From Teratosphaeria epicoccoides (lineage: Eukaryota > Ascomycota > Dothideomycetes > Mycosphaerellales > Teratosphaeriaceae), in assembly GCA_021401465.1 (NCBI GenBank), contig JADDMT010000003.1, positions 372,001 to 436,000 on the forward strand: DNA of 64,000 bases, read 5' to 3'. Below are positions 43,647-53,007 of this stretch, one piece after another (the stretch's first letter is position 1; each line of letters begins with the position of its first letter). A program made the translations under genes and the position numbers. Under the pieces are notes generated by a model that did not search any database, had not been told where the DNA came from, and worked only from the letters and a program-made list of their open reading frames with translations.

Positions 43647-46600
43647 ATGATGATGAATATCACATCGATAAGTGAGCTCAAGCAGCATATCCGGACCCAT
43701 CCAATCATCGACAATCATGCCCACAACATCCTGAAGTCAAGCCAGCTCAAGGCCGCCAACTTCCTTGCACTCGCTTCGGAAGCCACTGGAGATGCATTGC
43801 GGGACTCGCATAAGTCTTTGGCCCACGTTCGAGCAGCCCGTCAGCTCAAGACCCTATACGATCTGCCGCCTGAGGCGGACTGGCCTACCATCTTAGGCAG
43901 AAGGACTGAACTGCTGGAGCGGGATCCTAAAGGCCTTATGCAGAAATGCTTTGACGGAACACAGGCCATCCTAATCGACGATGGATTGGACTCTGATTCC
44001 CGCGTTGAGCCGTGTGGCTGGCATGATCAGTTCACGATCACGCCTTGCAAACGTATTGTCAGGATAGAGACTGTAGCAGCTAACCTACTCGCCAACCTGT
44101 ATCAAGAAGGCAAGCTGCCTGTCGGTGTAGCGCTTGCTGACGAAGAAGCCTGTTCTCTTGCTTGGGTGACCTTCATCGCTGAGTTCGAGCAATCCGTCCT
44201 TTCCAGCCTGGCGGATCCAGAAGTCGTCGGCTTCAAGAGTGTGATTTGTTACCGCACTGGCCTCGATATCCAAGTTGGACGGGATACAGAGGTATCGGAG
44301 GCTGGTCTGAGGAGCTTCCGGAAGCATTTCTTGCCTGATTGTAATGCCCGAAACTTCCGTGTTGATGCAAAAGGAATGAACGATGCACTGGTGTAAGTAC
44401 AGCGGAAGCTGAAATTCTTGTAGGGGGGGTTATCGGTCAGCCGATGGACTGCTTGATGCGTGTCTGACAGCGCTGTCAAAGCGTCATTGCTCAGTCAAAT
44501 AATTGACGGATAACTCGGTGGGCTCTTCTCAGTGATTTCACCAGTCAGTCAAGTGACTGCGTGATATGTGTCTGACAGCGCTGCCAAGCATTTATTTGGC
44601 TGACAGATGAAATCACCAAGAATGGCCCCTTGATATGTTTTTGACAGCGCTGTCCAGCAATCAGGCAGCTACCAAAGCGTCACCGAGCAGTCAATCGGAC
44701 GACGGCTGAAGTCGCTGATCCCTTCACCATTCGAGACATTGACTGACCTTTCATCGTCGCTTTCAGCATCAGCACATGTAAGCTAATCGCAGATTACGAC
44801 AAGCAAAAAGGCATCGCGAAGCCGATACAATTCCACACTGGCCTTGGTGACAAAGACATCTCGCTCCTAGAGGCGAATCCGGCTTACTTGCAATTACTCA
44901 TCGACAGCTTCCCATCAGTGGCAGTAGTACTGCTACACTCGTCCTACCCTTATACCAGGGAGGCTGGGTACCTCGCCACTGTTTACCAAAACACATATCT
45001 GGACATTGGTGAAGTCTTTCCAATGGTCAGTAGAGAAGGGCAGGAAAAGATCGTGCGGCAGGCATTGGAACTCACACCAACAAGCAAGATCCTGTGGAGC
45101 ACAGACGGTCATCATTTCCCAGAGACGTATTGGCTAGCGAATCTACAAGGACGAGCTGCTTTGGAGAAGGTGCTGGTTGAGTTCGTTGAGCACGATGATC
45201 TGAATCTAGGTCAGGCCGCTCAGGCTGCAAAGGACATTCTTTTTGAAAACTCGAATAAGCTCTATGGGCTCAAGCTGAAGGCACACAAAGGACCGCAGAG
45301 TTTCGGCCTTCGACAGAGAAGCGCAGATAGAGCTAGCGGGGCGAGTACCCTGAGCGACGGCCGATCTATTGCCACAGGCACGTATATTTAGTGCATCTAC
45401 TGTGGACAATCTGTGTTAGCCGCTGTCGCGGCGAACCCCGAAGCGGCACCTGTGGCAACGCTGAACCGCACCAATCTGACGACAATCAGAGCCAACGCGA
45501 TCCTCGTACAGCTGTTCAGCTACCACAAAAGCAAATGAATGACAGCAGTGGCGACACGACCAGGCACCTCAGCAACGCCCCATCTTCAAACGGCGTCAAA
45601 CTCGAATATGTGATTATACTGTGGCTCGACATGCTTGGTATTCTCCGCGCCCGCACCATGCCATCCACTGCGTGGGACATGCTCTCCAAGTCTGGAGCCA
45701 AGATTGGGATATCTCTTGGTAATCTTGGCACTACACAAAACGATCATATGTCGTCCGTTTGCGATCCTGTGGGACAGATATTAGTCAAGCCTAGCATGTC
45801 GTCTCTCAGGCCTCTCCCTCTTCGCGAAGGATGCATAGGAGGCGTTGCAACCGTGATGGGTAGCTTCGATGACGAGGCTGGCCAGCCGCTGCCACTGTGT
45901 CCAAGAAGTCGGCTGAAGCAGTATGTTGACGCAATTGAGGAGGAACATGACCTGCATATCCTCATAGGTTTCGAAATCGAAAATATTTTTTGCCGACGTC
46001 GACGATGTTCTCAGCCGAACGAAGACGTTTTCGAGCCATTGGACACGAATCACGCCTGGAGCTCGCTCACAGATACACAACTTATCCACGTCTTTCCCCT
46101 GATGGCTTCGATTGCTTCTGCGGTTCGATCTATGCGCATACACCTCGAACAATTCCATTCAGAGGCTGGCGCCGGGCAATATGAGTTTGTACTTCCGGCG
46201 GTGCCTCCCCGGAGTTCAAGCAGTCGACAGGCTGATTCAGGCCAAACAGTGCATACAGCCGCTTGCCGCAGAGCAAGAACTAAGGGCTACTTGTCATCCA
46301 ATGCCGTTTCCGGGCATCGGCACGGCGGCTCACGCCCACATCTCGCTGAATGCTAATGCTGGCGATAAGTCAATTTCCGAGATCGAGAATCTGGAGGCGA
46401 GCTTCATTGCGGGTCTACTCCGAAGCTTGAGAGCCATTTGCGCGTTCACGATGCCGCAGCCCGAGAGCTACGCCCGAGTCGCAGAGGATAGCTGGACAGG
46501 CGGAACATGGGTCGCCTGGGGCACACAGAATCGAGAAGTTCCAGTGCGCAAGGTTGGGTATACTAATGGTGAAACTGGGAGAAGTAGTCGATGGGAGGTA

Positions 46601-46939
46601 AGATGTTTGGATGGAATGGCGAACCCGTATCTGGCTCTTGCTGCTGTCATGGGCACAGGGCTTGCAGGATTGAATCGCAAGCTCAATTTGCACATTGTAG
46701 ATTGCGCCAAGAACCCTACAAAACTGTCTGAAGATGAACTGAAGGATCTTGGCGTGGTGGAGAAGCTTCCTAGATCGCTCGAGGAGGCACTTGAGGCTCT
46801 AGACAGGGATGAGTTTGCGAGAGATGCTCTGGGAAAGGCTTTGGTACACCATTATGTGGAGCTGAAGAAGACTGAGCAAAACATGCTAGCAGAGATGAGC
46901 GCGCTTGACAGACGAGTGTGGTTGATCGGAAGGTATTAG
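43647..46939 (+). CDS. fluG: FluG-like amidohydrolase-glutamine synthetase fusion, frame-broken
   Basis: Exon 1 is 43647-44392; a 374-nt intron (44393-44766) joins DALV to ISTCKLIADYDKQKG. The amidohydrolase half keeps PIIDNHAHNIL, QFHTGLGDKD, VVLLHSSYPY and ILWSTDGHHFPETYWL. A second, less certain intron (donor GTATAT at 45382, acceptor near 45545) must reset the frame before the glutamine synthetase half, which begins near VKLEYVIILWLDMLG and includes GFEIENIF, EQFHSEAGAGQYEFVLP, AAHAHISLN and WVAWGTQNRE. Between EFVLPAVPP and GVQAVDRLIQ the frame shifts by one at a CCCC run (46207-46210). In Aspergillus nidulans FluG is an activator of conidiation that acts through an extracellular signal. 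Here the break could be inactivation or a sequencing error; both halves are otherwise well preserved. Unless the frame is restored, translation would end at 46356 with a truncated synthetase domain. Confidence 0.85.
44393..44766 (+). repeat. Expanded intron with three copies of a palindromic element
   Basis: At 374 nt this intron is three to seven times longer than any other in the window (52-126 nt). It holds three diverged copies of a ~30-nt unit, starting near 44454, 44562 and 44630, each like TGATATGTGTCTGACAGCG. The core GACAGCGCTGTC is a perfect 12-bp palindrome in two copies and has one change in the other. The donor GTAAGT and acceptor TTTCAG are consensus, so splicing may survive the insertion. 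Confidence 0.7.
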
Positions 46940-47761
46940 ATTAACAATAGTAGTTGTGGTTCACCGCATCACCAATACGACGGTCTCAAGTTCTGGCACG
47001 TTGTTGCTAAGGACAACGCAAAAGCGACAAGAGTCTGAAGGTCCACTGGGAAAAAGCGGCTAACGTTCGCAGTATCTACTAGCATCATGCTGTATGATCA
47101 CTACAAGCGGTGGATCGGCTGCGTGACTGCTGACATGTGAGCACTAGGCGAGTGGCTTGAACATATTTCCGAGCATTGCGATTTCTTTCACCAATACACT
47201 GACAAGCTCGAGGACTGCGCAGACGTAGGTACCTAGTCGCAAGCTGACTGGTTGCCCGGTCGAGCTGTGAGTGTACCGAATAGCGCGAGCGCGAAAGGCG
47301 ACTGCTGACAACAATTCGATTATGAGCTCGCAGAAGGAAAGCCTCTGGGCCTCTGGCCAGTACATATATCTGGCGCAGAGCTCGCCCTCTCGATAGCACG
47401 AGAAACTTTCGAATTACACCTGCAACTTCATTGCAACAATAGGCGCGAAAGTGAGTTGTCCCGACGATAGGAGGAGGCTGGGAGTGAACTTGCAGGCCCA
47501 TCGACATCAAAACCCGCAGCAAGAGCATTCCACTTGCTCATCAGACATATACGCCAGACTGTACATCAAAGACCCCAGTCTCCCTTGAACTATCATCGAA
47601 CATTCACAGCAGCATACCGAAGAAGCCCGCCAACATACGCACTTCTGGATTCGACGACGCATTTATCATCCACTCGCGCCTTCTATCTTCGTCGTGCCCC
47701 ACCATCCTTCGCTACAGACCCCTCCCCAACACTCGCCGCTCCTCACAGCACCGACAACACA
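46940..47761. other. Intergenic, promoter/leader of next gene
   Basis: 822 nt. The frame of the next gene is open from 47534 but has no in-frame ATG until 47762, so the right part is probably 5' leader. Minus-strand frames near 47085-47528 lack any motif. Confidence 0.5.
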
Positions 47762-50308
47762 ATGTCTGGCTTCAAGAACACGATTCAAGCCCTTTCGCCG
47801 CAGGACCGGCGCAAGACACTTGAGGATTCGCCGCTTGAGCACTGCGCTGTATACGCCCAGGTCACCCGCAATGGCTCCCCGCCTGCAGATGCCACGGCTT
47901 ACCATCCCGGTGACATGCAACTCGAATACGGCATGGCGATCGTGAATCCGCAAGAGATGCTGCAGCGCAAGCGCAAATTGTCGGAAGACAGGAACAAGAA
48001 AGGGAGTGCAGCGGAGCTCGAGCACCGCCTTCGCCACGCGCTTGAGGATTATCTACGTCCTTTCAAGCGTGCCAGACACGAGTCGATAGGCGATGGCTCA
48101 TCTTCGGTCCCGCACACCCAGAGCCACGGTAGGCAGCCTCCTGTTGCGCCGGGCGGGAGCCAGCAAGGTTCGCCATCCGCCAACACGACTCGAACAGCAT
48201 CAGGAAATCAGTTTCACCGTCCAAACACCCCGATCGTCATCTCCGCTACTCCCTCGCCCCTTCTGCAACCTGCCAAGCCGCAGATGCCAGCAGCGTCGAT
48301 AAGTCATCGAGCCTCACAGGCCAGTGCGGATATGTCACAGGGTGCCAATGGACGTTTTATATTCCCGAATCCCAGCATGCATTCACATGCCTTGCAGAAT
48401 GTGATTCCAAACCCTCCGCCGGTGGTGAACTTTGGCAAGCCTGCGATCTCAATGCCACAGCCGCCTCAACGTCAGTGCGCTCCACAGATCAGCGTGCCTC
48501 AGGCCTCCAATGACCATGCAAAGATGCCTGGCAATCACTATCAGCAGCGACCTGGTCCGACTAGCCGGAATGGGCAACATGGTGTCGAACAAGCCTCGTC
48601 GTGCCCGCGCCCGCAGCATCCAGCCGAGCCAGTGAAGCCGGCAATGGCGAGTGCTTTGCATCGACCAAATGAAGGAATCGATAGAGCGACCAAGGATGTG
48701 CAAAAGCCTGGTGACAAGACTGGCCAGCCGCTCTCAAATGCGGCTCAGCAGGTCGTGAATGCCATCGGATTCATTCCTCATGTCCCTAGGGAGGGCATTC
48801 GTGTACCGCAGCGCAAGGACTTGAAGCAGCTGAGCGACTTTGATCATAATGGTTTACTACGGGCGACCTCCCCACTGTGGCATTGGCGATGGGACGAGAA
48901 GGTTTGCCCCGAGGCGTACTGGCAGTACTTGCTTGTCCAGCCTACGAGGGCCACTAAATCCAAGCCGCAGACTAGCCGAGATCTCAGACCATTAACATCG
49001 AGCAAATCACTACCGAGCGTGCCTGTTTCGCCAGGGCAGAATCCAGGTGCCAGTGCTCCTCGTCAAGCTTCGGTCCAGATGACTGCTTATAAAACCCCTC
49101 ACAAGATGGGACCACAGCTTCTAGGCATGTCCGGACAAATGAACAGCCCGACGCATGGCGTTGGCAACAGGAAAGCACTCCAGCTACCTCAGTCTTCGAC
49201 TCCGCAGCGCATACCGGCCACGCCATCGGCGCCCGGTGATGGGCGACCATTGCAACATAAATGCACTAGCAACCAAGCCACAATGACTATTCCCGGCAAA
49301 GCTTCAAGCGTGGCCAACATGCCTAAGCAATTCACCGTTCACGGTACGCCAGACAGTACACCAACCCAAGGTCCGGCATATATCAACCAACAAACCTACT
49401 CTGGACCACTGTCCGCACAAGCTCCACCTAACAGCATACATGCAGCTCCCAGGTCGCAATATAATGCGCAGAGCATGAGTAATGAGGCGGCTGCATATAT
49501 ATCGCCGCCCGACTCCTCTGCCGTCTCCCTGCAGAGCCCGAACATGACCGGCGTTGCCGTTCCCGGTTACGATTCGCGCTCGGCGGCTTTCGCGCTGGGT
49601 GGCAACATCAATGCCCAAGCTGTGCGAGGCCCGTCTCGAAATACCGGCACTGCGTCGCCAGGCATCAACGCGACATCGCCAATGACGCCAATGTCGAACG
49701 GCGTTGGTTACTTTGCCGGTGCCCATGCGAATGTTCATGAGCAGCTCAGAAGCATACCTCCACAAGCACCTACAATCTCGCCGAGCGGTCAGCAGCACTA
49801 CGGGCTGCAAGTGCCCTCAAACGGCACTATTCGTCCGCAGGCAACCACCGTGACACCGAGCAGTCAGCAGCGATACGTGCTGCAGCCGCCCCCACATAGC
49901 GCGTCTATTTCGCAGGAGACCACGTGGTCACCGAGCAGCCAGCAACGCTACGCGCTAGAGAACCCCTCGAATACCGCAAGTCGTCCGCAAGCAATCACAA
50001 TCTTGCCGAGCAGTCAGCAACGATACGTGCTACAGAGACCCTCAACCAGCGCGACCTTCGGTCCACACAATGTGTCACTTGGTCTCAAACAACAAGCGAA
50101 GAGGAGCCGGTCGCTTGCTGAACTTCAGATGTTGGCTGACGCAATGAGGGCTACGGGCTCCCAGACCCAGTATGGAGGCGTGACTCAGCACGCAGGATTG
50201 AACGACATGGCTCCGCCGCACGGTCGCCTGACCCAGCAGAGCATGGGTGGAAGAGATCATTGGAACAATGGCACTCCGTTAGCTGGCACTTATGGCTGGC
50301 CATTTTGA
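47762..50308 (+). CDS. Gln/Pro/Ser-rich protein of unknown function with 25-residue repeats
   Basis: Single exon, 848 residues, start at 47762 (acacaATGTC). I do not recognise a family. Residues 1-105 look folded and include a basic helix (EMLQRKRKLSEDRNKKG, YLRPFKRAR) that could be a nuclear signal. A second conserved-looking island, FIPHVPREGIRVPQRKDL then SPLWHWRWDEKVCPEAYWQY, lies at about 345-400. The rest is low complexity, rich in Gln, Pro, Ser and Asn. Residues 671-770 are four consecutive 25-residue repeats, each beginning T-x-x-P-S and carrying SSQQRYVLQ or a variant. The composition suggests a transcription or chromatin-associated scaffold, but that is inference. No membrane segment or signal peptide. 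Confidence 0.8.
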   Translation: MSGFKNTIQALSPQDRRKTLEDSPLEHCAVYAQVTRNGSPPADATAYHPGDMQLEYGMAIVNPQEMLQRKRKLSEDRNKKGSAAELEHRLRHALEDYLRPFKRARHESIGDGSSSVPHTQSHGRQPPVAPGGSQQGSPSANTTRTASGNQFHRPNTPIVISATPSPLLQPAKPQMPAASISHRASQASADMSQGANGRFIFPNPSMHSHALQNVIPNPPPVVNFGKPAISMPQPPQRQCAPQISVPQASNDHAKMPGNHYQQRPGPTSRNGQHGVEQASSCPRPQHPAEPVKPAMASALHRPNEGIDRATKDVQKPGDKTGQPLSNAAQQVVNAIGFIPHVPREGIRVPQRKDLKQLSDFDHNGLLRATSPLWHWRWDEKVCPEAYWQYLLVQPTRATKSKPQTSRDLRPLTSSKSLPSVPVSPGQNPGASAPRQASVQMTAYKTPHKMGPQLLGMSGQMNSPTHGVGNRKALQLPQSSTPQRIPATPSAPGDGRPLQHKCTSNQATMTIPGKASSVANMPKQFTVHGTPDSTPTQGPAYINQQTYSGPLSAQAPPNSIHAAPRSQYNAQSMSNEAAAYISPPDSSAVSLQSPNMTGVAVPGYDSRSAAFALGGNINAQAVRGPSRNTGTASPGINATSPMTPMSNGVGYFAGAHANVHEQLRSIPPQAPTISPSGQQHYGLQVPSNGTIRPQATTVTPSSQQRYVLQPPPHSASISQETTWSPSSQQRYALENPSNTASRPQAITILPSSQQRYVLQRPSTSATFGPHNVSLGLKQQAKRSRSLAELQMLADAMRATGSQTQYGGVTQHAGLNDMAPPHGRLTQQSMGGRDHWNNGTPLAGTYGWPF
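49772..50071 (+). repeat. Four in-frame 75-bp repeats inside the unknown gene
   Basis: Units start at 49772, 49847, 49922 and 49997, exactly 75 nt apart, and encode 25-residue repeats with the core PSSQQRYVLQ. The first unit is the most diverged (PSGQQHYGLQ). The strict spacing shows tandem duplication in frame. Confidence 0.9.
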
Positions 50309-50950
50309 CAGCAAGACTTGTCGAGGTAACTTCGGCAGTAAGCCTGCATGCGGAGCATGCTTGATAATATCTAGGAGGATTTTTTAGCGTCAGATTACGG
50401 GCTATGGGTCTTGAAAGATGAGAGAGCGCCAGGATCCAAGGTGCGTCTTGACACTGACATATCAATGGTCATCACAAGCAGACGATCTAGAGATCTTAGC
50501 ACGGCATTTTGAGCGAGATGCAGTATACATTACGGGATGCGATATTCGACTAGCACCAGGGAATTTGAGTTGTTCCAAAAATGTACCCTTGTACCTTCTT
50601 CTCAACGCTCACAACTTCATGAGAGGTCCGTGGCCCGCGTCGGCACCAGCCTGCGCCACATCTGGCGCACTTTGAGGCGATCATCAGGCATTCCTCCAGA
50701 GATGCCGTGGCCGTGTCACATGATTCTGCTTCCTAAGGTGTATCACAAAGGTGTAGCGGCGAAACTCCTCTTTGGTCCCGCTTTTGTCCCAAAGCCTCTC
50801 AGCGGGAGTCATTGTATCTACTGAACAATGGTAAGGATCATCGGAACACGTCTAAAGCAGGACAGATAGCACTCTCGCGCCAGGTCAAACACGCAGCATA
50901 ATACACGCCCATCATCAATTATGAAAACAAAATAAAACCGAAGCATCACC
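50309..50950. other. Intergenic, nothing seen
   Basis: 642 nt upstream of the small secreted-protein gene. Right before that gene's start the sequence is A-rich (aaacaaaataaaacc), a common fungal leader. No gene or repeat seen. Confidence 0.5.
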
Positions 50951-51307
50951 ATGAAGTTTCAAACCACCACCCTCCTCCTCGCGGCTCTGGCAGCCATCAC
51001 CGTCCAAGCCGACGATGATGCTCAGACCTGCATCAACAACCACCCAAACCTATACCTGCTGATCGACCGGTTTTGTTCCAAGACGGATATCGTATGCCCT
51101 TCCGAGTACTGTAGCACAGGCGTCAAGGACTACGACAAGTGGGTTGGGATCGTGTCCAATTGCAGCCCGGCGATGTGGGTCCCACGAGAATACTGTCTGA
51201 GTCAGTTTCACCAGGCGTGCGCTGGTGCAGATTCGCTGGGCAACGCGAGATGGACATGTGCTATGTGTCAGACTTTTACGACGTGGAATGTAGCGAAAGT
51301 GTCTTGA
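50951..51307 (+). CDS. Small secreted cysteine-rich protein, effector candidate
   Basis: Single exon, 118 residues, start at 50951 (caccATGAAG, strong context). Signal peptide at about 1-20 (MKFQTTTLLLAALAAITVQA), mature part ~98 residues with nine Cys, including CSKTDIVCPSEYC and WTCAMC. There is no membrane anchor, GPI signal or known domain. Size, secretion signal and Cys content fit the usual profile of fungal effectors or other apoplastic small proteins; function unknown. The odd Cys number leaves one unpaired, or the true 3' end could be an unrecognised exon; I found no convincing splice site. Confidence 0.78.
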   Translation: MKFQTTTLLLAALAAITVQADDDAQTCINNHPNLYLLIDRFCSKTDIVCPSEYCSTGVKDYDKWVGIVSNCSPAMWVPREYCLSQFHQACAGADSLGNARWTCAMCQTFTTWNVAKVS

Positions 51308-51777
51308 GCGGGGGGAATCGTCGAGAAGATCAGAAGACTGGCACAGGATGAGTTTGAAGAATTTGATTGTCATTTATTACGATTCCGTACGCTGCATTCA
51401 ATGGCTCATCAGTCGATCGATCGTGGTCGACTACGTGTTGTATTTGACTGCTTGTTGATAGCGTGGACTAATTGATAGCTTGCCAACGCCTTTGTTGACT
51501 GGCGGTTGCTTGACTGGCGGTTGCTTGACTGGCGGTTGCTTGACTGGCGGTTGCTTGACTGGCGGTTGCTTGACTGGAGTTGATTTACTGGCGGTGCCAG
51601 TAATTACTCAAGATGCCTGCTCGTTCAGTAATGACTCGTCCGTGGACCACTCGGGCGCGGAAGGTTGGTTGGCTGATATGTTCACAGGCTGAGTTCCAAT
51701 CAATTACTAGCGTAATCGCGTGCGAAGAAGCGAGTAGGATAATCGACTCCGACTTCGCCTCCAGCGCGTCAGCCTCA
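51308..51777. other. Intergenic with minisatellite and TTGAC-rich island
   Basis: The 470 nt include a TTGAC-rich stretch (51395-51490) and the 15-bp tandem repeat listed next. Open frames here are produced by the repeat and are not genes. Confidence 0.6.
51495..51569 (+). repeat. 15-bp minisatellite, five perfect copies
   Basis: Unit TTGACTGGCGGTTGC repeats exactly five times with no mismatch, followed by diverged partial units to about 51597 (ttgactggagttgatttactggcgg). Perfect copies imply recent expansion. The unit starts with the TTGACT word found in the other islands. Confidence 0.95.
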
Positions 51778-52146
51778 TCACTGCATTGCAATCGTTGATG
51801 TCTGCCGACGCCTACCAGATTTCGGCTCACCAGGCTTATCGGCTGCCATGGGTGCAGCATTGTCATTCCTTTCGAAATGCTCGTATATTTTCTGCTGCAG
51901 CTGGAACAAGTCCTCCTTGGGTGCAATGCGAAAGCAAGGGTGCTGCGTGGACTTCACATCGGTATCGCCGAATGCGACGTGCACTTCCTGGCCAGAGTCG
52001 CCAATGTCGAACCATCGCAGACTGTCCTTCTGCAGTTTCGGCACTGTTCGAGGCTGTAGGCCTAGCGTCCTCCCGTAGAACTCTTCCGCGAGTGCAAGCG
52101 TACCGACTGGCACAAGAAAATTGATGTGTGCTATTCCTGTGATCAT
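51778..52146 (-). CDS. Glyoxalase/bleomycin-resistance-fold protein, C-terminally truncated
   Basis: 122 residues from the ATG at 52146 (the frame upstream has only a non-ATG start). The start GIAHINFLVPVGTLALAEEF with YGRTLGL is the typical first beta-alpha-beta-beta module of vicinal-oxygen-chelate proteins, and VHVAFG and HPCFRIAP follow as expected. The family normally ends with a strand like RDPFGNRLEF that carries a metal-binding Glu; here the sequence instead runs PGEPKSGRRRQTSTIAMQ to a stop. Either the last exon is missed or the gene is truncated. No candidate 3' exon with the missing motif was found in the next ~400 nt, which hold repeats instead. Substrate unknown. Confidence 0.65.
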   Translation of the reverse strand: MITGIAHINFLVPVGTLALAEEFYGRTLGLQPRTVPKLQKDSLRWFDIGDSGQEVHVAFGDTDVKSTQHPCFRIAPKEDLFQLQQKIYEHFERNDNAAPMAADKPGEPKSGRRRQTSTIAMQ

Positions 52147-52272
52147 GTTGTTACATGTACAGATGACCAAGAGGATTCAGTGCGGCTCAGGTCTCAGTTC
52201 CCCTCTACTTACTGGCATGGTGCAGCCAACATTTGTGACAGGCAAATGCGGTAAGGCGAGCCAATTCTTGGC

Positions 52273-53007
52273 TCATCCTCCATCACCTTCGCGAATGCCA
52301 GCTTTCTGCTTCAGCGTCTGCTTCCTCTCTTCTCTCCATTTCTTGTCCCATGCGTCCACTTTGCCCCCCAAAACTTCGACACTGCCAGGCTCGAGCAGGA
52401 TTAAACCCCTCGCCACCACTGTATTCTGCAAAACCAGCTTGGTACCGATAGGCATGTTGACATTTACAGTTTTGACGTCGAATAGCTCAAATCCGAATAC
52501 CTTCGTTCCAGCAGCATCCTGTAATAGCAGCTTGTGGGGTCCAGAGCTTCCGGGGCCCGATGGCGTTGAGCTGTCCTGGTTTTGCTCTTCTGGAACGACT
52601 CTGATAACCTCCTGACCCCGCCTCGTCTCGCCTCGATCCTGAGCATCAATGACTTCAAATTGACTCCATCGACTGCGGCCTATGTCTTCGATGTCCAGGA
52701 CCTGGACAGTGATAGGTCCTCGAATGATCCTCTCCTTGACTGATGAATCAGTGACACCAGCGGGTAGGCATGATATTGGAGACCTCAACGTTGACACTTG
52801 GAGATCAGTGCTCAATATGCGAAATAATGCAGTCTTTTGCAAGGCTACGATCGGGGTGTTGAGCTTGATAGAAGGCAGGAAGTCTTGTAGCCAAGCCTGA
52901 GACGGCGCCATGCGCTTCGACTTCAGGTATGTCGAAATCAGATTGGCGACCTCGTTTGCTCTACCTGCCGCCATTGCAGGCCCGACGTGCTGTCGCTGAC
53001 TTGCCAT
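52273..53007 (-). CDS. rmi1: Rmi1-like RecQ-Top3 complex subunit
   Basis: Single exon, 244 residues. The N-terminal helical part (TYLKSKRMAPSQAWLQDFL) is followed by an OB fold with the family-typical ALFRILSTDLQVS, KERIIRGPITVQVLDIEDI and GRSRWSQFEVIDAQ, then RGQEVIRVVPEE and, after a short Ser/Gly-rich loop, FGFELFDVKTVNVNMPIGTK and GLILLEPGSVEVLGGKV. Rmi1 stabilises the Sgs1/BLM helicase with Top3 to dissolve double Holliday junctions in the nucleus. Start: the ATG at 53007 opens MASQRQHVGPAM; a second ATG at 52974 is also possible. Upstream frame lacks family-like sequence. Short compared with human RMI1 but normal for fungal members. Confidence 0.9.
   Translation of the reverse strand: MASQRQHVGPAMAAGRANEVANLISTYLKSKRMAPSQAWLQDFLPSIKLNTPIVALQKTALFRILSTDLQVSTLRSPISCLPAGVTDSSVKERIIRGPITVQVLDIEDIGRSRWSQFEVIDAQDRGETRRGQEVIRVVPEEQNQDSSTPSGPGSSGPHKLLLQDAAGTKVFGFELFDVKTVNVNMPIGTKLVLQNTVVARGLILLEPGSVEVLGGKVDAWDKKWREERKQTLKQKAGIREGDGG

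Noticed and set aside
46940..47761. Coding extension of the Gln/Pro-rich gene upstream of 47762
   Set aside because: The frame is open from 47534 but has no ATG there; sequence is Ser/Thr/Pro/His-rich leader-like.
51480..51692. 70-codon plus-strand frame with GGCLT repeats
   Set aside because: Created by the 15-bp minisatellite; no start context or function.
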